From Pseudomonas sp. S30 (GTDB taxonomy: Bacteria; Pseudomonadota; Gammaproteobacteria; Pseudomonadales; Pseudomonadaceae), in contig NZ_JACVTO010000008.1 of assembly GCF_016518545.1 (NCBI RefSeq), positions 62,001 to 126,000 of the forward strand: 64,000 nt of DNA, given 5' to 3'. The notes beneath the pieces were generated by a model, which saw only the letters and a list, made by a program, of their open reading frames with translations, searched no databases and was not told the origin of the DNA. Shown piece by piece: positions 47,508-57,320 of the stretch. Numbering within the stretch: the stretch's first letter is position 1; each line of letters opens with the position of its first letter. The translations under genes and the position numbers were made by a program.

Positions 47508-49136
47508 ATGAGCCAACAATTCCAACATGATGTCCTGGTGATCGGCAGCGGTGCAGCCGGCCTCAGCCTGGCGTTGAACCTGCCAGACCACCTGCGTATC
47601 GCCGTGCTGAGCAAGGCAGAGCTGGCCAATGGCTCCACCTACTGGGCCCAGGGTGGCGTCGCGGCGGTGCTGGATGACAGCGACACGGTGCAGTCCCACG
47701 TCGAGGACACACTCGACGCCGGTGGCGGGCTGTGTCGTGAGTCGGCGGTACGCTTCACCGTCGAGCATAGCCGCGAGGCCATCGACTGGTTGATCGAACA
47801 GGGAGTCCCCTTCACTCGCGACGAACGGCACAGCGTGGACGACGGCGGCTTCGAATTCCACCTCACCCGCGAAGGCGGCCACAGCCATCGGCGCATCATC
47901 CACGCGGCCGATGCCACCGGGGCAGCGATCTTCACCACGTTGCTGGAACAGGCGCGCAAACGGCCGAACATCGAGCTGCTCGACCAGCGCGTGGCCGTCG
48001 ACCTGATTACCCAACAGCGCCTCGGCCAGGAGGGCGAAAGGTGCCTGGGGGCCTATGTGCTCAATCGCCACAGCGGCGAAGTCGATACGTTCGGCGCCCG
48101 CTTCACGGTACTGGCGACCGGGGGCGCGGCCAAGGTCTATCTCTACACCAGCAATCCGGACGGCGCCTGCGGTGATGGCATCGCCATGGCCTGGCGTGCC
48201 GGTTGTCGGGTGGCGAACCTGGAGTTCAACCAGTTCCACCCTACCTGCCTCTACCATCCACAGGCCAAGAGCTTCCTGATCACCGAAGCGCTGCGCGGCG
48301 AGGGAGCGCTGCTGCGCCTGCCCAGCGGCGAACGCTTCATGCCGCGTTTCGATCCGCGCGAGGAGCTGGCGCCGCGAGACATCGTGGCCCGCGCCATCGA
48401 CCATGAGATGAAACGCCTCGGCGTGGACTGCGTGTACCTGGACATCACCCACAAACCGGCAGCCTTCATCAAGAGCCACTTCCCGACCGTGTACGAGCGC
48501 TGCCTGGCATTCGGTATCGACATCACCCGACAGCCGATCCCCGTGGTGCCGGCCGCCCACTACACCTGTGGCGGTGTCATGGTCGACGAACGCGGCCATA
48601 CCGATGTTCCCGGCCTGTACGCCATCGGCGAGACCAGCTTCACCGGTCTGCACGGCGCCAACCGCATGGCCAGCAATTCCCTGCTCGAGTGCTTCGTCTA
48701 CGCGCGGGCCGCCGCTGCGGACATCCAGGCGAATCTTCATCAGGTGTCGCCTGCAGCGCCCCTGCCCGCCTGGGACGCCAGCCAGGTCACCGATTCGGAC
48801 GAGGACGTGATCATCGCGCACAACTGGGACGAGTTGCGGCGCTTCATGTGGGACTACGTCGGCATCGTGCGCACCAGCAAGCGTCTGCAACGGGCCGAGC
48901 ACCGCGTACGCCTGCTGCTGGACGAGATCGACGAGTTCTACAGCAACTACAAGGTGAGCCGCGACCTGATCGAGTTGCGCAACCTGGCGCAGGTGGCCGA
49001 GCTGATGATCCGCTCGGCCATGCTGCGCAAGGAAAGCCGGGGGTTGCATTACACCCTGGACTACCCCCAGCTGCTGGACGCGCCCAAGGACACCGTGCTC
49101 AGCCCGCGGCCACCGGCCCCCAGCGCCGACGACTGA
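47508..49136 (+). CDS. nadB: L-aspartate oxidase
   Basis: A 542-residue flavoenzyme that oxidises aspartate to iminoaspartate in de novo NAD synthesis. It has the FAD dinucleotide motif [40 protein letters not shown] (active site) and [13 protein letters not shown]. The ATG at 47508 gives the family length; longer frames start in non-coding DNA. It is divergent from algU, the usual pseudomonad arrangement. Confidence 0.96.
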   Translation: MSQQFQHDVLVIGSGAAGLSLALNLPDHLRIAVLSKAELANGSTYWAQGGVAAVLDDSDTVQSHVEDTLDAGGGLCRESAVRFTVEHSREAIDWLIEQGVPFTRDERHSVDDGGFEFHLTREGGHSHRRIIHAADATGAAIFTTLLEQARKRPNIELLDQRVAVDLITQQRLGQEGERCLGAYVLNRHSGEVDTFGARFTVLATGGAAKVYLYTSNPDGACGDGIAMAWRAGCRVANLEFNQFHPTCLYHPQAKSFLITEALRGEGALLRLPSGERFMPRFDPREELAPRDIVARAIDHEMKRLGVDCVYLDITHKPAAFIKSHFPTVYERCLAFGIDITRQPIPVVPAAHYTCGGVMVDERGHTDVPGLYAIGETSFTGLHGANRMASNSLLECFVYARAAAADIQANLHQVSPAAPLPAWDASQVTDSDEDVIIAHNWDELRRFMWDYVGIVRTSKRLQRAEHRVRLLLDEIDEFYSNYKVSRDLIELRNLAQVAELMIRSAMLRKESRGLHYTLDYPQLLDAPKDTVLSPRPPAPSADD

Positions 49137-49557
49137 ATTTCAGGCGCAGGCGCAGGCGGCGATGGCTATCGGCTGGCATCGCGTCGCGCGGGATGCTGAG
49201 GGTTTCGCTCAGGCGCCGGCCCTGGCGCACGAAACGCAGCACTACCAGGGCAGGCAGGGCCAGGCTGTCGGGCCGCAGCGCCACCGATTCCCAGCCGCGT
49301 GCCCGGCTGAACAACTGCCAGCCGCTGGCGTCGCGACGCAGACCGCTCACGGCTTCGGGATGATTGAGCAGGATGCGGCGCGGGATGACCCACCAGGCGT
49401 GGGCGAGACACAGCGGCTGCAGGCACAGGGGCAACCACCAGGGTAGCGCGCTCATCCACAATGCGAGGAACGCCAGCCCCTGAGCTGTCAAGTAGGCCGT
49501 CAGCAGCAGGCGCGAGCCTTGCCAACGGCACTCGAACCGCTCACTTGGGCTGGACAC
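49099..49557 (-). CDS. ygfX: YgfX-like membrane protein
   Basis: A 152-residue protein with two membrane segments ([19 protein letters not shown] and [20 protein letters not shown]) and a cytoplasmic C-terminal domain ([20 protein letters not shown]). It resembles YgfX (CptA), encoded beside sdhE (YgfY/CptB) in many proteobacteria and proposed to affect cytoskeletal proteins in E. coli. It overlaps sdhE by 17 bases and the 3' end of nadB, on the opposite strand, by 38 bases. Confidence 0.8.
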   Translation of the reverse strand: MSSPSERFECRWQGSRLLLTAYLTAQGLAFLALWMSALPWWLPLCLQPLCLAHAWWVIPRRILLNHPEAVSGLRRDASGWQLFSRARGWESVALRPDSLALPALVVLRFVRQGRRLSETLSIPRDAMPADSHRRLRLRLKFSRRRWGPVAAG

Positions 49558-49795
49558 GGTCCAGGATGATGCGAACCATGCGTTGCAGCTCTGGATCGTC
49601 CGATTCGCTGCGCTCCATGAACCAGCCGAACATGTCCTGGTCTTCGCAGGTCAACAGGCGCCGATACAGCTCGCGGTCCGCTTCGCTCAGGCTCGGGTAG
49701 ACCTCCTGGGTGAAGGGCACGAGCAGCACGTCCAGCTCCAGCATGCCACGGCGGCTGTGCCAGAAAAGCCGGTTGAGTTCAGTTTGTTCGACCAT
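49541..49795 (-). CDS. sdhE: Succinate dehydrogenase flavinylation factor SdhE
   Basis: An 84-residue SdhE/YgfY protein with the conserved RRGMLELD motif (residues 15-22) needed to insert FAD into SdhA, and [12 protein letters not shown] 49795, behind GAGGAGGGCCCC, gives the family length. It is first of the sdhE-ygfX pair and divergent from ygfZ. Confidence 0.93.
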   Translation of the reverse strand: MVEQTELNRLFWHSRRGMLELDVLLVPFTQEVYPSLSEADRELYRRLLTCEDQDMFGWFMERSESDDPELQRMVRIILDRVQPK

Positions 49796-49930
49796 GGGGC
49801 CCTCCTCGAATGGTCGCGCAGTATACCCCGCGACAATCGTGGCGGCACGGCGCATTGGTCCGCTCGCCTACCTATTTTGTTACCGCCGTTCTATGATGGC
49901 CGCCAGTCTCTATAGCTACCGCGATGACCC

Positions 49931-50872
49931 ATGGCCGACTCCGCTTTCTTCTGCCCCCTGTCCCACGAGGGCATTCTCGCCGTCCGCGGCTCCGATGCCG
50001 GCAAATTCCTGCAAGGTCAGCTGACCTGCAATCTCGACTACCTGAGCCTGGAGCATGCCAGCCTGGGCGCGCGCTGCATGGTCAAAGGGCGCATGCAGTC
50101 GAGCTTTCGCATCCTGCCCGAGGGCGATGGCTTCCTGTTGGCCATGGATCGCGAGCTGCTCGATGCGCAACTGGCCGACCTGAAGAAGTACGCGGTGTTC
50201 TCCAAGGCCAAGCTGACCGACGAAAGCGCCGCCTGGTCGCGCTTCGGCCTGAATGAAGGGGCTCGGGCACTGCAGGCCCTGGGCGTGCAACCACCCGAGG
50301 GTGCCGGCAGCACGGTGCGCGCCCACGACCTCATCGCAATCGCCGTGTCGCCGGGCCGCACGGAGCTGTGGGCTCCTGCCGAGCGAGCGCCGCAGGTGCA
50401 GGCGGAGCTCGCCGCCCTGCTGCCCGAGGCGCCGCTCAACGACTGGCTGCTCGGTCAGATTCGCGCCGGTATCGGCCAGGTCATGGGCCCGACCCGTGAA
50501 CTGTTCATTCCGCAGATGATCAATCTGCAAGCGGTCGATGGCGTGAGTTTCAGAAAGGGCTGCTACACCGGTCAGGAAATCGTCGCCCGCATGCAGTACC
50601 TGGGCAAGCTCAAGCGCCGGCAGTACCGCCTTGCGCTCGAACAGGCGCCCGCGCCGCTGCCGGGCAGCGAGATCTTTTCGCCGACCCACGGCTCCTCGGT
50701 CGGCGAAGTGGTCATCGCCGCCACCGCGGCGCAGGGCGTCGAACTGCTGGCAGTGCTCACGGCCGACGCGGTCGAGGACGACAACCTGCACCTGGGCAGT
50801 CTGCAAGGGCCTCGGCTGACGCTGCTCGATCTGCCCTACACATTGGACCGCGACCGGGAAATTCAGCGCTGA
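49931..50872 (+). CDS. ygfZ: Folate-binding protein YgfZ
   Basis: A 313-residue folate-dependent protein involved in Fe-S cluster enzyme maturation. The family signature with its conserved Cys is present: KGCYTGQEIVARMQYLGKLK (near residues 213-232). It stands between sdhE and an HDOD gene. Confidence 0.92.
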   Translation: MADSAFFCPLSHEGILAVRGSDAGKFLQGQLTCNLDYLSLEHASLGARCMVKGRMQSSFRILPEGDGFLLAMDRELLDAQLADLKKYAVFSKAKLTDESAAWSRFGLNEGARALQALGVQPPEGAGSTVRAHDLIAIAVSPGRTELWAPAERAPQVQAELAALLPEAPLNDWLLGQIRAGIGQVMGPTRELFIPQMINLQAVDGVSFRKGCYTGQEIVARMQYLGKLKRRQYRLALEQAPAPLPGSEIFSPTHGSSVGEVVIAATAAQGVELLAVLTADAVEDDNLHLGSLQGPRLTLLDLPYTLDRDREIQR

Positions 50873-50926
50873 CCCGCCGGCCCTGCCGTTGCGCAGGGCT
50901 GCCTTACCACTGCGGGAGAAACGCTC

Positions 50927-51733
50927 ATGAACACGCTGGCCGAGATGGTTCAGGCACAACTGCTCGAAGCCATCGAGAACGACGACCTGGTGCTGCCCAC
51001 CCTGCCCGAGGTTGCCATGAGCATCCGCGAGGCGGCCGAGGACAGCGAGATCAGCGTGGCCGCGCTGAGCCGGGTGATCGGCCGCGACGCCGCGTTGTCG
51101 GCGCGGTTGATCAAGGTGGTCAACAGCCCGCTGCTGCGCGCGCTGGTCGAGGTCACCGATCTGCACACCGCCATCACCCGACTGGGGGTCAACTACAGCA
51201 GCAACCTGGCGATCGGCCTGGTGATCGAGCAGATCTTCCATGCTCGCGCACCGGCGGTAGAGGGCACCTTGCGGCGCATCTGGGAAACCAGCCTGGAAGT
51301 GGCCGGCGTCAGCTACGAGATCTGTCGCCGCCATACCCACCTCAAGCCGGACCAGGCTGCGCTGGGCGGGCTGGTCCACCAGATCGGCGCGCTGCCGGTG
51401 CTGATCTACGCCGAAGAGCACAACGAGCTGCTGTCGGATCCGATCTGCCTGGACTTCGTCATCCAGCAGATCCAGCCGGTACTGGGCGACAAGATCCTCG
51501 GCGCCTGGGACTTCCCGGAGCAGTTGGCGCGTCTTCCCGGCCAGGTGCAGGACCTGGAGCGCGACAGCGACAAGATCGACTACATCGGCATCGTGCAGAT
51601 CGCCCGCGCGCTGTGCCTGCGCGGGCTGGGCACGGGGCCTGAAACGCTTGCGGCCTACCGGCACCTGCGCCTGCCCGAAGGCAAGGACCTGGACTTGAAC
51701 GACCTGCTCGACGCTCGCGACATGCTGCGCTGA
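50927..51733 (+). CDS. HDOD domain protein
   Basis: A 268-residue single-domain HDOD protein (LPEVAMSIREAAEDSEISVAALSRVIGRDAALSARLIKVVNSPLLR). HDOD domains are related to HD phosphohydrolases but lack catalytic residues and act in signalling; the partner is unknown. GCGGGAGAAA precedes the ATG. It lies 54 bases after ygfZ, possibly in one transcript. Confidence 0.88.
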   Translation: MNTLAEMVQAQLLEAIENDDLVLPTLPEVAMSIREAAEDSEISVAALSRVIGRDAALSARLIKVVNSPLLRALVEVTDLHTAITRLGVNYSSNLAIGLVIEQIFHARAPAVEGTLRRIWETSLEVAGVSYEICRRHTHLKPDQAALGGLVHQIGALPVLIYAEEHNELLSDPICLDFVIQQIQPVLGDKILGAWDFPEQLARLPGQVQDLERDSDKIDYIGIVQIARALCLRGLGTGPETLAAYRHLRLPEGKDLDLNDLLDARDMLR

Positions 51734-51747
51734 GCGGCATCGGTCGA

Positions 51748-53127
51748 TCAGTCGGCGATGAAGCTCACTCGAACCTTCAGTCCGCCTTCATCGCCATCGT
51801 GCAGGCTGATCTGCGCCAGGTGCGCACGACAGATCTCGCCAACGATGGCCAGCCCCAGGCCGCTGCCCTGGACGCCACGCCGATAGAAGCGTTCGAACAC
51901 TCGCTCGCGCTCATCCTCGGGAATGCCCGGGCCGTCGTCCTCGACCTCCAGCACCGCCGGCGCCAGCACCCTGAGGATCACATTGCCACCGGACGGGGTG
52001 TGGGCCAGGGCGTTGTCCACCAGGTTGCTCAGCAGTTCGTTGAGCAAGGTCGGCTCGCCCTTGAGCCATACCGGCGCTTCGGCCTCCAGGGCCAGGGCGA
52101 CACCGCGGGCATGGGCCAGTGGCGCCATGGCCATGCCCAGCTCGCGGGCCAGCTGACTGAGATCCAGCCGCTGGGCGCCACCTTCGGCGATGGCTCGCGC
52201 GCCATTTTCCACTCGCGCCAGCGACAGCAGCTGATTGGCCAGGTGGGTCAGGCGATCGGTGCCTTGTGCGGCGGCCTCCAGTGTCTGATGCCACTCGCGC
52301 GGCTCGGGCGAGCGCAGGCCCAGCTCGACCCTGGCCTTCAGCGCGGCCAGGGGCGTGCGCAACTCGTGGGCGGCCTCGGCGATGAACTGCGCCTGACGCT
52401 CGAACTGGGCGCGCAGGCGTTCGGTGAAGTGATTCAGCGCACCGACCAGCGGCGCCAGTTCGTGCTGCACCTGCACCAGCGGCAATGCGCGCAGGTCGTC
52501 GGGCTGGCGCTCTTCGACCGCCGTGCGCAAGCGCTCGAGCGGGCGCAGTGCGGCGCTGACCGCGAACCCCACCAGCACCAGGGCGCCCAAGGCCAGCATG
52601 CCCAGGCGCAGCAGGGTGTCGGCCATCAGCGCACGGGCCATGCTGACCCGTGCCTCCTCGGTCTCGGCCACGCGGATTTCGGCCATGCCGTTCATGTTCG
52701 GCTCGCTGACCGCCTTGAGCAGGCTCACCACGCGCACGTCCTGGCCCAGGTAGGTGGCGTTGTAGAAGCGTGCCAATGCCGGATAGTCGTCGGTGCGCGG
52801 CGTGCCTGGCGGGGGCGGGGGGAGTTTTTCGTAACCGGAGATCAGCGTCCGGTCGATGTCCAGCACCTGGTAGTAGATGCGCCCGGCGCTGTCGTAGGCG
52901 AAGGTGTCCAGGGCAACGTAGGGGACATCCGCGCTGAGCGTGCCGTCGCGCTGGGACAGACCGGCGGCGATGGTCCGGGCCGAGGCCAGCAGGGTGCGGT
53001 CGTAGGCGGTGTCGGCCGCCTCGCGTCCGTTCCAGTAGGCGCTCAGGCCGCTGGCCAGCATCAGCATCACCAGCAGCAAGGCCAGGTTGCCCAGCAGTCG
53101 CCGGCGCAGGCTGCCGGCGTCACGCAT
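51748..53127 (-). CDS. tctE: Sensor histidine kinase TctE
   Basis: A 459-residue kinase with two membrane helices (LLGNLALLLVMLMLASGLSAYW and LLRLGMLALGALVLVGFAVSAAL), a periplasmic sensor between them, a HAMP-like linker, HisKA (FIAEAAHELRTPLAALKARVE) and HATPase (NLVDNALAHTPSGGN, GSGLGLAIV). It overlaps tctD by 8 bases. By position opposite tctCBA it is the sensor for tricarboxylates. Confidence 0.9.
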   Translation of the reverse strand: MRDAGSLRRRLLGNLALLLVMLMLASGLSAYWNGREAADTAYDRTLLASARTIAAGLSQRDGTLSADVPYVALDTFAYDSAGRIYYQVLDIDRTLISGYEKLPPPPPGTPRTDDYPALARFYNATYLGQDVRVVSLLKAVSEPNMNGMAEIRVAETEEARVSMARALMADTLLRLGMLALGALVLVGFAVSAALRPLERLRTAVEERQPDDLRALPLVQVQHELAPLVGALNHFTERLRAQFERQAQFIAEAAHELRTPLAALKARVELGLRSPEPREWHQTLEAAAQGTDRLTHLANQLLSLARVENGARAIAEGGAQRLDLSQLARELGMAMAPLAHARGVALALEAEAPVWLKGEPTLLNELLSNLVDNALAHTPSGGNVILRVLAPAVLEVEDDGPGIPEDERERVFERFYRRGVQGSGLGLAIVGEICRAHLAQISLHDGDEGGLKVRVSFIAD

Positions 53128-53791
53128 CGCGGTGCTCGAGCAGATACCCCAGGCCGCGGAAGGTGACGATGGCCACTGGCTGGCCGTCGAGTTTCTTGCG
53201 CAGCCGATGGATGTAGATCTCGATGGCGTCGGGGCTGGCCTCCTCGTCCAGACCGAAGACCTGGGCCGCGAGTTGCTCCTTGCTCATCACTCGCCCAGGG
53301 CGCGCGATGAGCGCCTCTAGTACGCTCTGCTCGCGCGAGGTGAGAGTCAGCGCCTCATCGTTCAGGGTAAAGCGCCGGGTGTCCAGGTCGTAGACCAGCG
53401 GACCACAGCGTTGCTGACGCTCGCCCCCGAGCACGCTGCGGCGCAGCAGAGCCTTGACCCGGGCCTCCAGCTCGGTGAGCTCGAAGGGTTTGGCCAGGTA
53501 GTCGTCGGCGCCCAGGTTGAGCCCGTGGACCCGGTCGCGGACATCGCTGCGCGCGGTGAGCATCAGCACCGGCAGGGTCTTGCCCCGCGCACGCAGGCGC
53601 GCCAGCACTTCGAAGCCGTCCAGACGCGGCAGGCCGACGTCCAGTACCGCGACGGCATAGTCCTCGCTGGCCAAGGCCAGGTCGGCCGCCACGCCGTCAT
53701 GCAACACATCGACGTTCAGGCCCAGGCCCTTGAGGGCCTGGGCCACGCTTTCGGCCAGCGGCAGATGGTCTTCGACCAGCAGCACTCGCAT
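53120..53791 (-). CDS. tctD: Response regulator TctD (OmpR family)
   Basis: A 223-residue regulator: a receiver domain with Asp51 (VAVLDVGLPRLDG) and Lys in AKPFELTELEARV, and a winged-helix output domain (TSREQSVLEALIARPGRVMSKE, IEIYIHRLRKKLDG). GGGAGAATCCG precedes the ATG at 53791. TctDE controls tricarboxylate uptake in other bacteria; an 11-bp-phased direct repeat in the upstream gap is a candidate site. Confidence 0.92.
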   Translation of the reverse strand: MRVLLVEDHLPLAESVAQALKGLGLNVDVLHDGVAADLALASEDYAVAVLDVGLPRLDGFEVLARLRARGKTLPVLMLTARSDVRDRVHGLNLGADDYLAKPFELTELEARVKALLRRSVLGGERQQRCGPLVYDLDTRRFTLNDEALTLTSREQSVLEALIARPGRVMSKEQLAAQVFGLDEEASPDAIEIYIHRLRKKLDGQPVAIVTFRGLGYLLEHRDA

Positions 53792-54239
53792 CGGATTCTC
53801 CCTGCTCGGGTTGGGCGGTGGCCGGAGTGTACCGCCACGCTCGGCGCTGTGAAGCCCCCAGGCACAAACCTTTCGCATTGAAAGGTTGGCGAAAGGTTCG
53901 TTACCTAGCATCGCATCACGGTCGCACTCAACGACACGGCAAGCACCATCAAGGTGCAATTCATAAGAACAATAAATCGGAGTCAGACGCGATGCTGTTT
54001 CTGCAGCCTAGCCCGTCCCATCCCACTCGTGCGTGCGCACAGCACCCGGCGCTACGCGAGCGCGCCTCGACAAGCCTGCCTGCCGGCCTGAATCTTTCGC
54101 ACTCCAGACCTCGCTCGATCGCTCGACCAGCCAGTATCCTCCTCGCCGACCCTCCCCGGCGCCGATGAGCCGTGCCTGCTCGATAGCCCCCGCCTGACCC
54201 CGCAAGACCCTATAACAACAACGTTCACGGAGACAGATC
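53792..54239. other. Divergent tctD-tctC control region without opdH
   Basis: A 448-base gap. It contains a direct and inverted repeat at 53867-53898. It also has a well-formed leader with CGGAG and ATG at 53992 opening only a 58-codon frame (to 54168) of no recognisable sequence, and the tctC leader with CACGGAG. In P. aeruginosa the porin gene opdH stands in this position; no porin coding sequence is present. Confidence 0.7.
53867..53898. promoter_or_regulatory. Candidate TctD binding site
   Basis: GAAAGGTT occurs at 53880-53887 and again at 53891-53898, an exact 11-base spacing typical of tandem OmpR/PhoB-type sites. In addition AACCTTTCGC (53867-53876) is the inverted match of GCGAAAGGTT (53889-53898). 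It lies 76 bases upstream of the tctD start and faces tctC on the other side. Confidence 0.6.
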
Positions 54240-55220
54240 ATGACCTTTTCACTGCGCCGACTCGTCCTTGCCACCGGTTGCCTGCTGCTGGCCGGCAACG
54301 CCCTGGCAGCCGAACCGAAACGTCCCGAGTGCATCGCCCCGGCTTCGCCGGGTGGCGGCTTCGACCTGACCTGCAAACTGGTGCAAAGCGCCTTGGTACA
54401 GGAAAAGATCCTCAGCAAGCCCATGCGCGTCACCTACATGCCCGGAGGCGTGGGGGCGGTGGCCTACAACGCGGTCGTCGCCCAACGCCCGGGCGACGCC
54501 GGCACGCTGGTCGCCTGGTCCAGCGGCTCGCTGCTGAACCTGGCGCAGGGCAAGTTCGGTCGTTTCGACGAGAACGCGGTGAAATGGCTGGCGGCGGTGG
54601 GCACCAGCTATGGCGCCATCGCCGTGAAAAGCGATTCACCCTACAAGACCCTGGACGATCTGGTCGCCGCGCTGAAGAAGGACCCCGGCAAGGTAGTGAT
54701 CGGCTCGGGCGGCACCGTCGGTAGCCAGGACTGGATGCAGACCGCGTTGATCGCCAAGGCGGCCGGCATCAACCCACGCGACCTGCGCTACGTGGCCCTG
54801 GAGGGCGGCGGCGAGATCGCCACGGCACTGCTCGGCGGGCACATCCAGGTGGGCTCCACCGACATCTCCGACTCCATGCCGCATATCCAGAGCGGCAACA
54901 TGCGCATTCTCGCGGTGTTCTCGGAAAAGCGCCTGGACGAACCGGAAATGAAGGACATTCCCACGGCCCGCGAGCAGGGTTACGACATCGTCTGGCCTGT
55001 GGTGCGCGGCTTCTACCTTGGGCCGAAGGTGACCGACGAAGAATACGACTGGTGGAAAGCCTCGTTCGACAAGCTGCTGGCCTCGGAAGAGTTCGACAAG
55101 CTGCGTGACCAGCGCGAGCTGTTCCCCTTCGCCATGACCGGCGCGCAGCTCGACGCCTACGTCAAGCAGCAGGTCGTCGAGTACAAGACTCTGGCCAAGG
55201 AATTCGGGCTGATCCAGTAA
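54240..55220 (+). CDS. tctC: Tricarboxylate-binding periplasmic protein
   Basis: A 326-residue TctC/Bug-family binding protein: a signal peptide (LVLATGCLLLAGNALAAE), then CIAPASPGGGFDLTCKLVQ (ligand loop) and IGSGGTVGSQDWMQ. It captures citrate-type tricarboxylates for the TctAB membrane proteins. CGGAGACAG precedes the ATG. Confidence 0.93.
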   Translation: MTFSLRRLVLATGCLLLAGNALAAEPKRPECIAPASPGGGFDLTCKLVQSALVQEKILSKPMRVTYMPGGVGAVAYNAVVAQRPGDAGTLVAWSSGSLLNLAQGKFGRFDENAVKWLAAVGTSYGAIAVKSDSPYKTLDDLVAALKKDPGKVVIGSGGTVGSQDWMQTALIAKAAGINPRDLRYVALEGGGEIATALLGGHIQVGSTDISDSMPHIQSGNMRILAVFSEKRLDEPEMKDIPTAREQGYDIVWPVVRGFYLGPKVTDEEYDWWKASFDKLLASEEFDKLRDQRELFPFAMTGAQLDAYVKQQVVEYKTLAKEFGLIQ

Positions 55221-55343
55221 GCCGTCCCCGCGCTGTCGCCGATCCCTGTGGCAGCAGGCCCAGCGTCGCGCACACCGGCCTTGCCGGTGTCACACTCCGC
55301 GGTCGCAGGCCTGCATCGTGCCCTTTTCAACGAGGATTCCTTG

Positions 55344-55802
55344 ATGATCCTGCAACGTCTTTTCGCCCTGGTGCTGCTGGCCGTCTGCGCCGCCCTGGCC
55401 GTGATGGCCTGGCCCTATCAGGCGGCATTTTCCTACGAGCCGGTGGGCCCGCGAGCCTACCCGCTGCTGATGCTTGGCCTGATGAGCCTGGCCCTGCTGT
55501 ACCTGGCCGTCCGCCCTACCCCGATCGTGCGCAAGGACGACGAGCCCGAACTGGACCGTGACACCCTGACCAAGATCGTCGCCTGCGTCGGCTTGCTGAT
55601 CCTGTTCGCCGCCACCTTCGAATCGCTCGGCTTCATCCTCAGCGCCGTGCTGGTGGGCGTACCGATGGCGCGCCTGTACGGCGGCCGCTGGCTTTACAGC
55701 GCCGTGGTGGTGGTCGCCATGAGCCTGCTGCTGTACTGGCTGTTCGACCGGGTGATGGACGTGCCCTTGCCCCTGGGCCTGCTGAGCGTACTGGAGAACT
55801 GA
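55344..55802 (+). CDS. tctB: Tricarboxylate transporter small membrane subunit
   Basis: A 152-residue protein with four membrane segments, the first at LFALVLLAVCAALAVMAW and the last at SAVVVVAMSLLLYWLF. It is the small subunit of a TTT-type (tripartite tricarboxylate) secondary transporter. GAGGATTC precedes ATG 55344; longer frames lack membrane sequence. Confidence 0.92.
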   Translation: MILQRLFALVLLAVCAALAVMAWPYQAAFSYEPVGPRAYPLLMLGLMSLALLYLAVRPTPIVRKDDEPELDRDTLTKIVACVGLLILFAATFESLGFILSAVLVGVPMARLYGGRWLYSAVVVVAMSLLLYWLFDRVMDVPLPLGLLSVLEN

Positions 55803-55805
55803 CAC

Positions 55806-57320
55806 ATGGATACTTTGAGCTACCTGGGCCAGGGCTTCGGCGTCGCGCTGAGCCCGTACAACCTGGTCACCGCCCTGAGCGGCACCTTGATCGGTACCGT
55901 GGTCGGCCTGCTGCCGGGCCTGGGGCCGATCAACGGCGTGGCCCTGTTGATTCCCATCGCCTTCGCCCTGGGCTTGCCGCCGGAGTCGGCGCTGATCCTG
56001 CTGGCAGCAGTCTACCTGGGCTGCGAATACGGGGGGCGGATCAGCTCGATCCTGCTGAACATTCCCGGCGAAGCGTCCACGGTGATGACCACCCTGGACG
56101 GCTATCCGATGGCCCGCCAGGGCCTGGCCGGCGTCGCACTGTCGCTGTCGGCCTGGAGCTCGTTCATCGGCGCGTTCATCGCCACCTGCGGCATGGTCCT
56201 GTTCGCGCCGCTGCTGGCGAAGTGGGCGATCGCCTTCGGTCCGGCCGAGTACTTCGTGCTGATGGTCTTCGCCATCGTCTGCCTGGGCGGCATGGCCGGC
56301 GACAAGCCGCTCAAGACCTTCATCGCGGCGCTGATCGGCCTGTTCCTGTCGGCGGTCGGCATCGATGCCAACAGCGGCGTGTACCGCTTCACCGGGGACA
56401 GCGTGCACCTGGCCGACGGCATCCAGTTCGTGGTGCTGGTGCTGGGCCTGTTCTCCATCAGTGAAATCCTCTTGCTGCTGGAAAAGACTCATCATGGTCA
56501 CGAAGCGGTGAAGGCCACCGGACGCATGTTGTTCAACCTGAAGGAAGCGGCCTCGGTGTTCGTGGTGAACATCCGCTGCGGCCTGCTCGGCTTCATCATG
56601 GGCGTGCTGCCGGGTGCCGGGGCGACCCTGGCCAGCGCCGTGGCCTACATGACCGAAAAGCGCATCGCCGGTACTGGCGGCAACTTCGGCAAGGGCGATG
56701 CCCGTGGCCTGGCTGCACCGGAGACGGCCATCGGCGCCTCGTGCTGCGGTGCCCTGGTGCCGATGCTGACCCTGGGCGTGCCAGGCTCGGGCACCACGGC
56801 GGTGATGATCGGGGCCTTGACCCTGTACAACATCACGCCAGGGCCGATGCTGTTCGAGCAGCAGCCGGACATCGTCTGGGGCCTGATCGCCTCGCTGTTC
56901 ATCGCCAACATCATGCTGGTGATCCTGAACATCCCGATGATCCGCCTCTTCACCCGCATCCTCGCCGTGCCGAACTGGGCGCTGGTGCCGGTGATCGCGA
57001 TCATCACCGGGATCGGCGTCTACGCCGTGCACGCCACCACCTTCGACCTGTTCCTGATGGTCGGCATCGGCATCATGGGCTACATCCTGCGCAAGCTCGA
57101 CTTCCCCCTCTCGCCGATCCTGCTGGGCTTCATCCTGGGCGGCCTGATGGAACAGAATCTGCGCCGCGCGCTGTCGATCTCCAACGGCGAGATGAGCATC
57201 CTCTGGTCGAGCCCGATCAGCCTGGGGGTGTGGGCCCTGACCCTGTGCATGCTGAGCTTGCCGCTGCTGCGCATCTGGCGCCGCCGCAGCCAACAACGCC
57301 GTGCCCTGGCCGATGCCTGA
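55806..57320 (+). CDS. tctA: Tricarboxylate transporter large membrane subunit
   Basis: A 504-residue, multi-helix TctA protein with the conserved GLLPGLGPINGVALLIPIAF and its internal repeat GVLPGAGATLASAVAYM, followed by TLGVPGSGTTAVMIGALTL. It moves tricarboxylates across the inner membrane with TctB and TctC. It begins 3 bases after tctB and overlaps the AbrB-type gene by 8 bases. Confidence 0.95.
   Translation: MDTLSYLGQGFGVALSPYNLVTALSGTLIGTVVGLLPGLGPINGVALLIPIAFALGLPPESALILLAAVYLGCEYGGRISSILLNIPGEASTVMTTLDGYPMARQGLAGVALSLSAWSSFIGAFIATCGMVLFAPLLAKWAIAFGPAEYFVLMVFAIVCLGGMAGDKPLKTFIAALIGLFLSAVGIDANSGVYRFTGDSVHLADGIQFVVLVLGLFSISEILLLLEKTHHGHEAVKATGRMLFNLKEAASVFVVNIRCGLLGFIMGVLPGAGATLASAVAYMTEKRIAGTGGNFGKGDARGLAAPETAIGASCCGALVPMLTLGVPGSGTTAVMIGALTLYNITPGPMLFEQQPDIVWGLIASLFIANIMLVILNIPMIRLFTRILAVPNWALVPVIAIITGIGVYAVHATTFDLFLMVGIGIMGYILRKLDFPLSPILLGFILGGLMEQNLRRALSISNGEMSILWSSPISLGVWALTLCMLSLPLLRIWRRRSQQRRALADA

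Noticed and set aside
53992..54168. 58-codon open frame with a good ribosome site in the tctD-tctC gap
   Set aside because: Not called as a gene: composition looks random (Pro, Arg, Ser, Ala) and it matches no family I know. Reported instead as a possible leader remnant.
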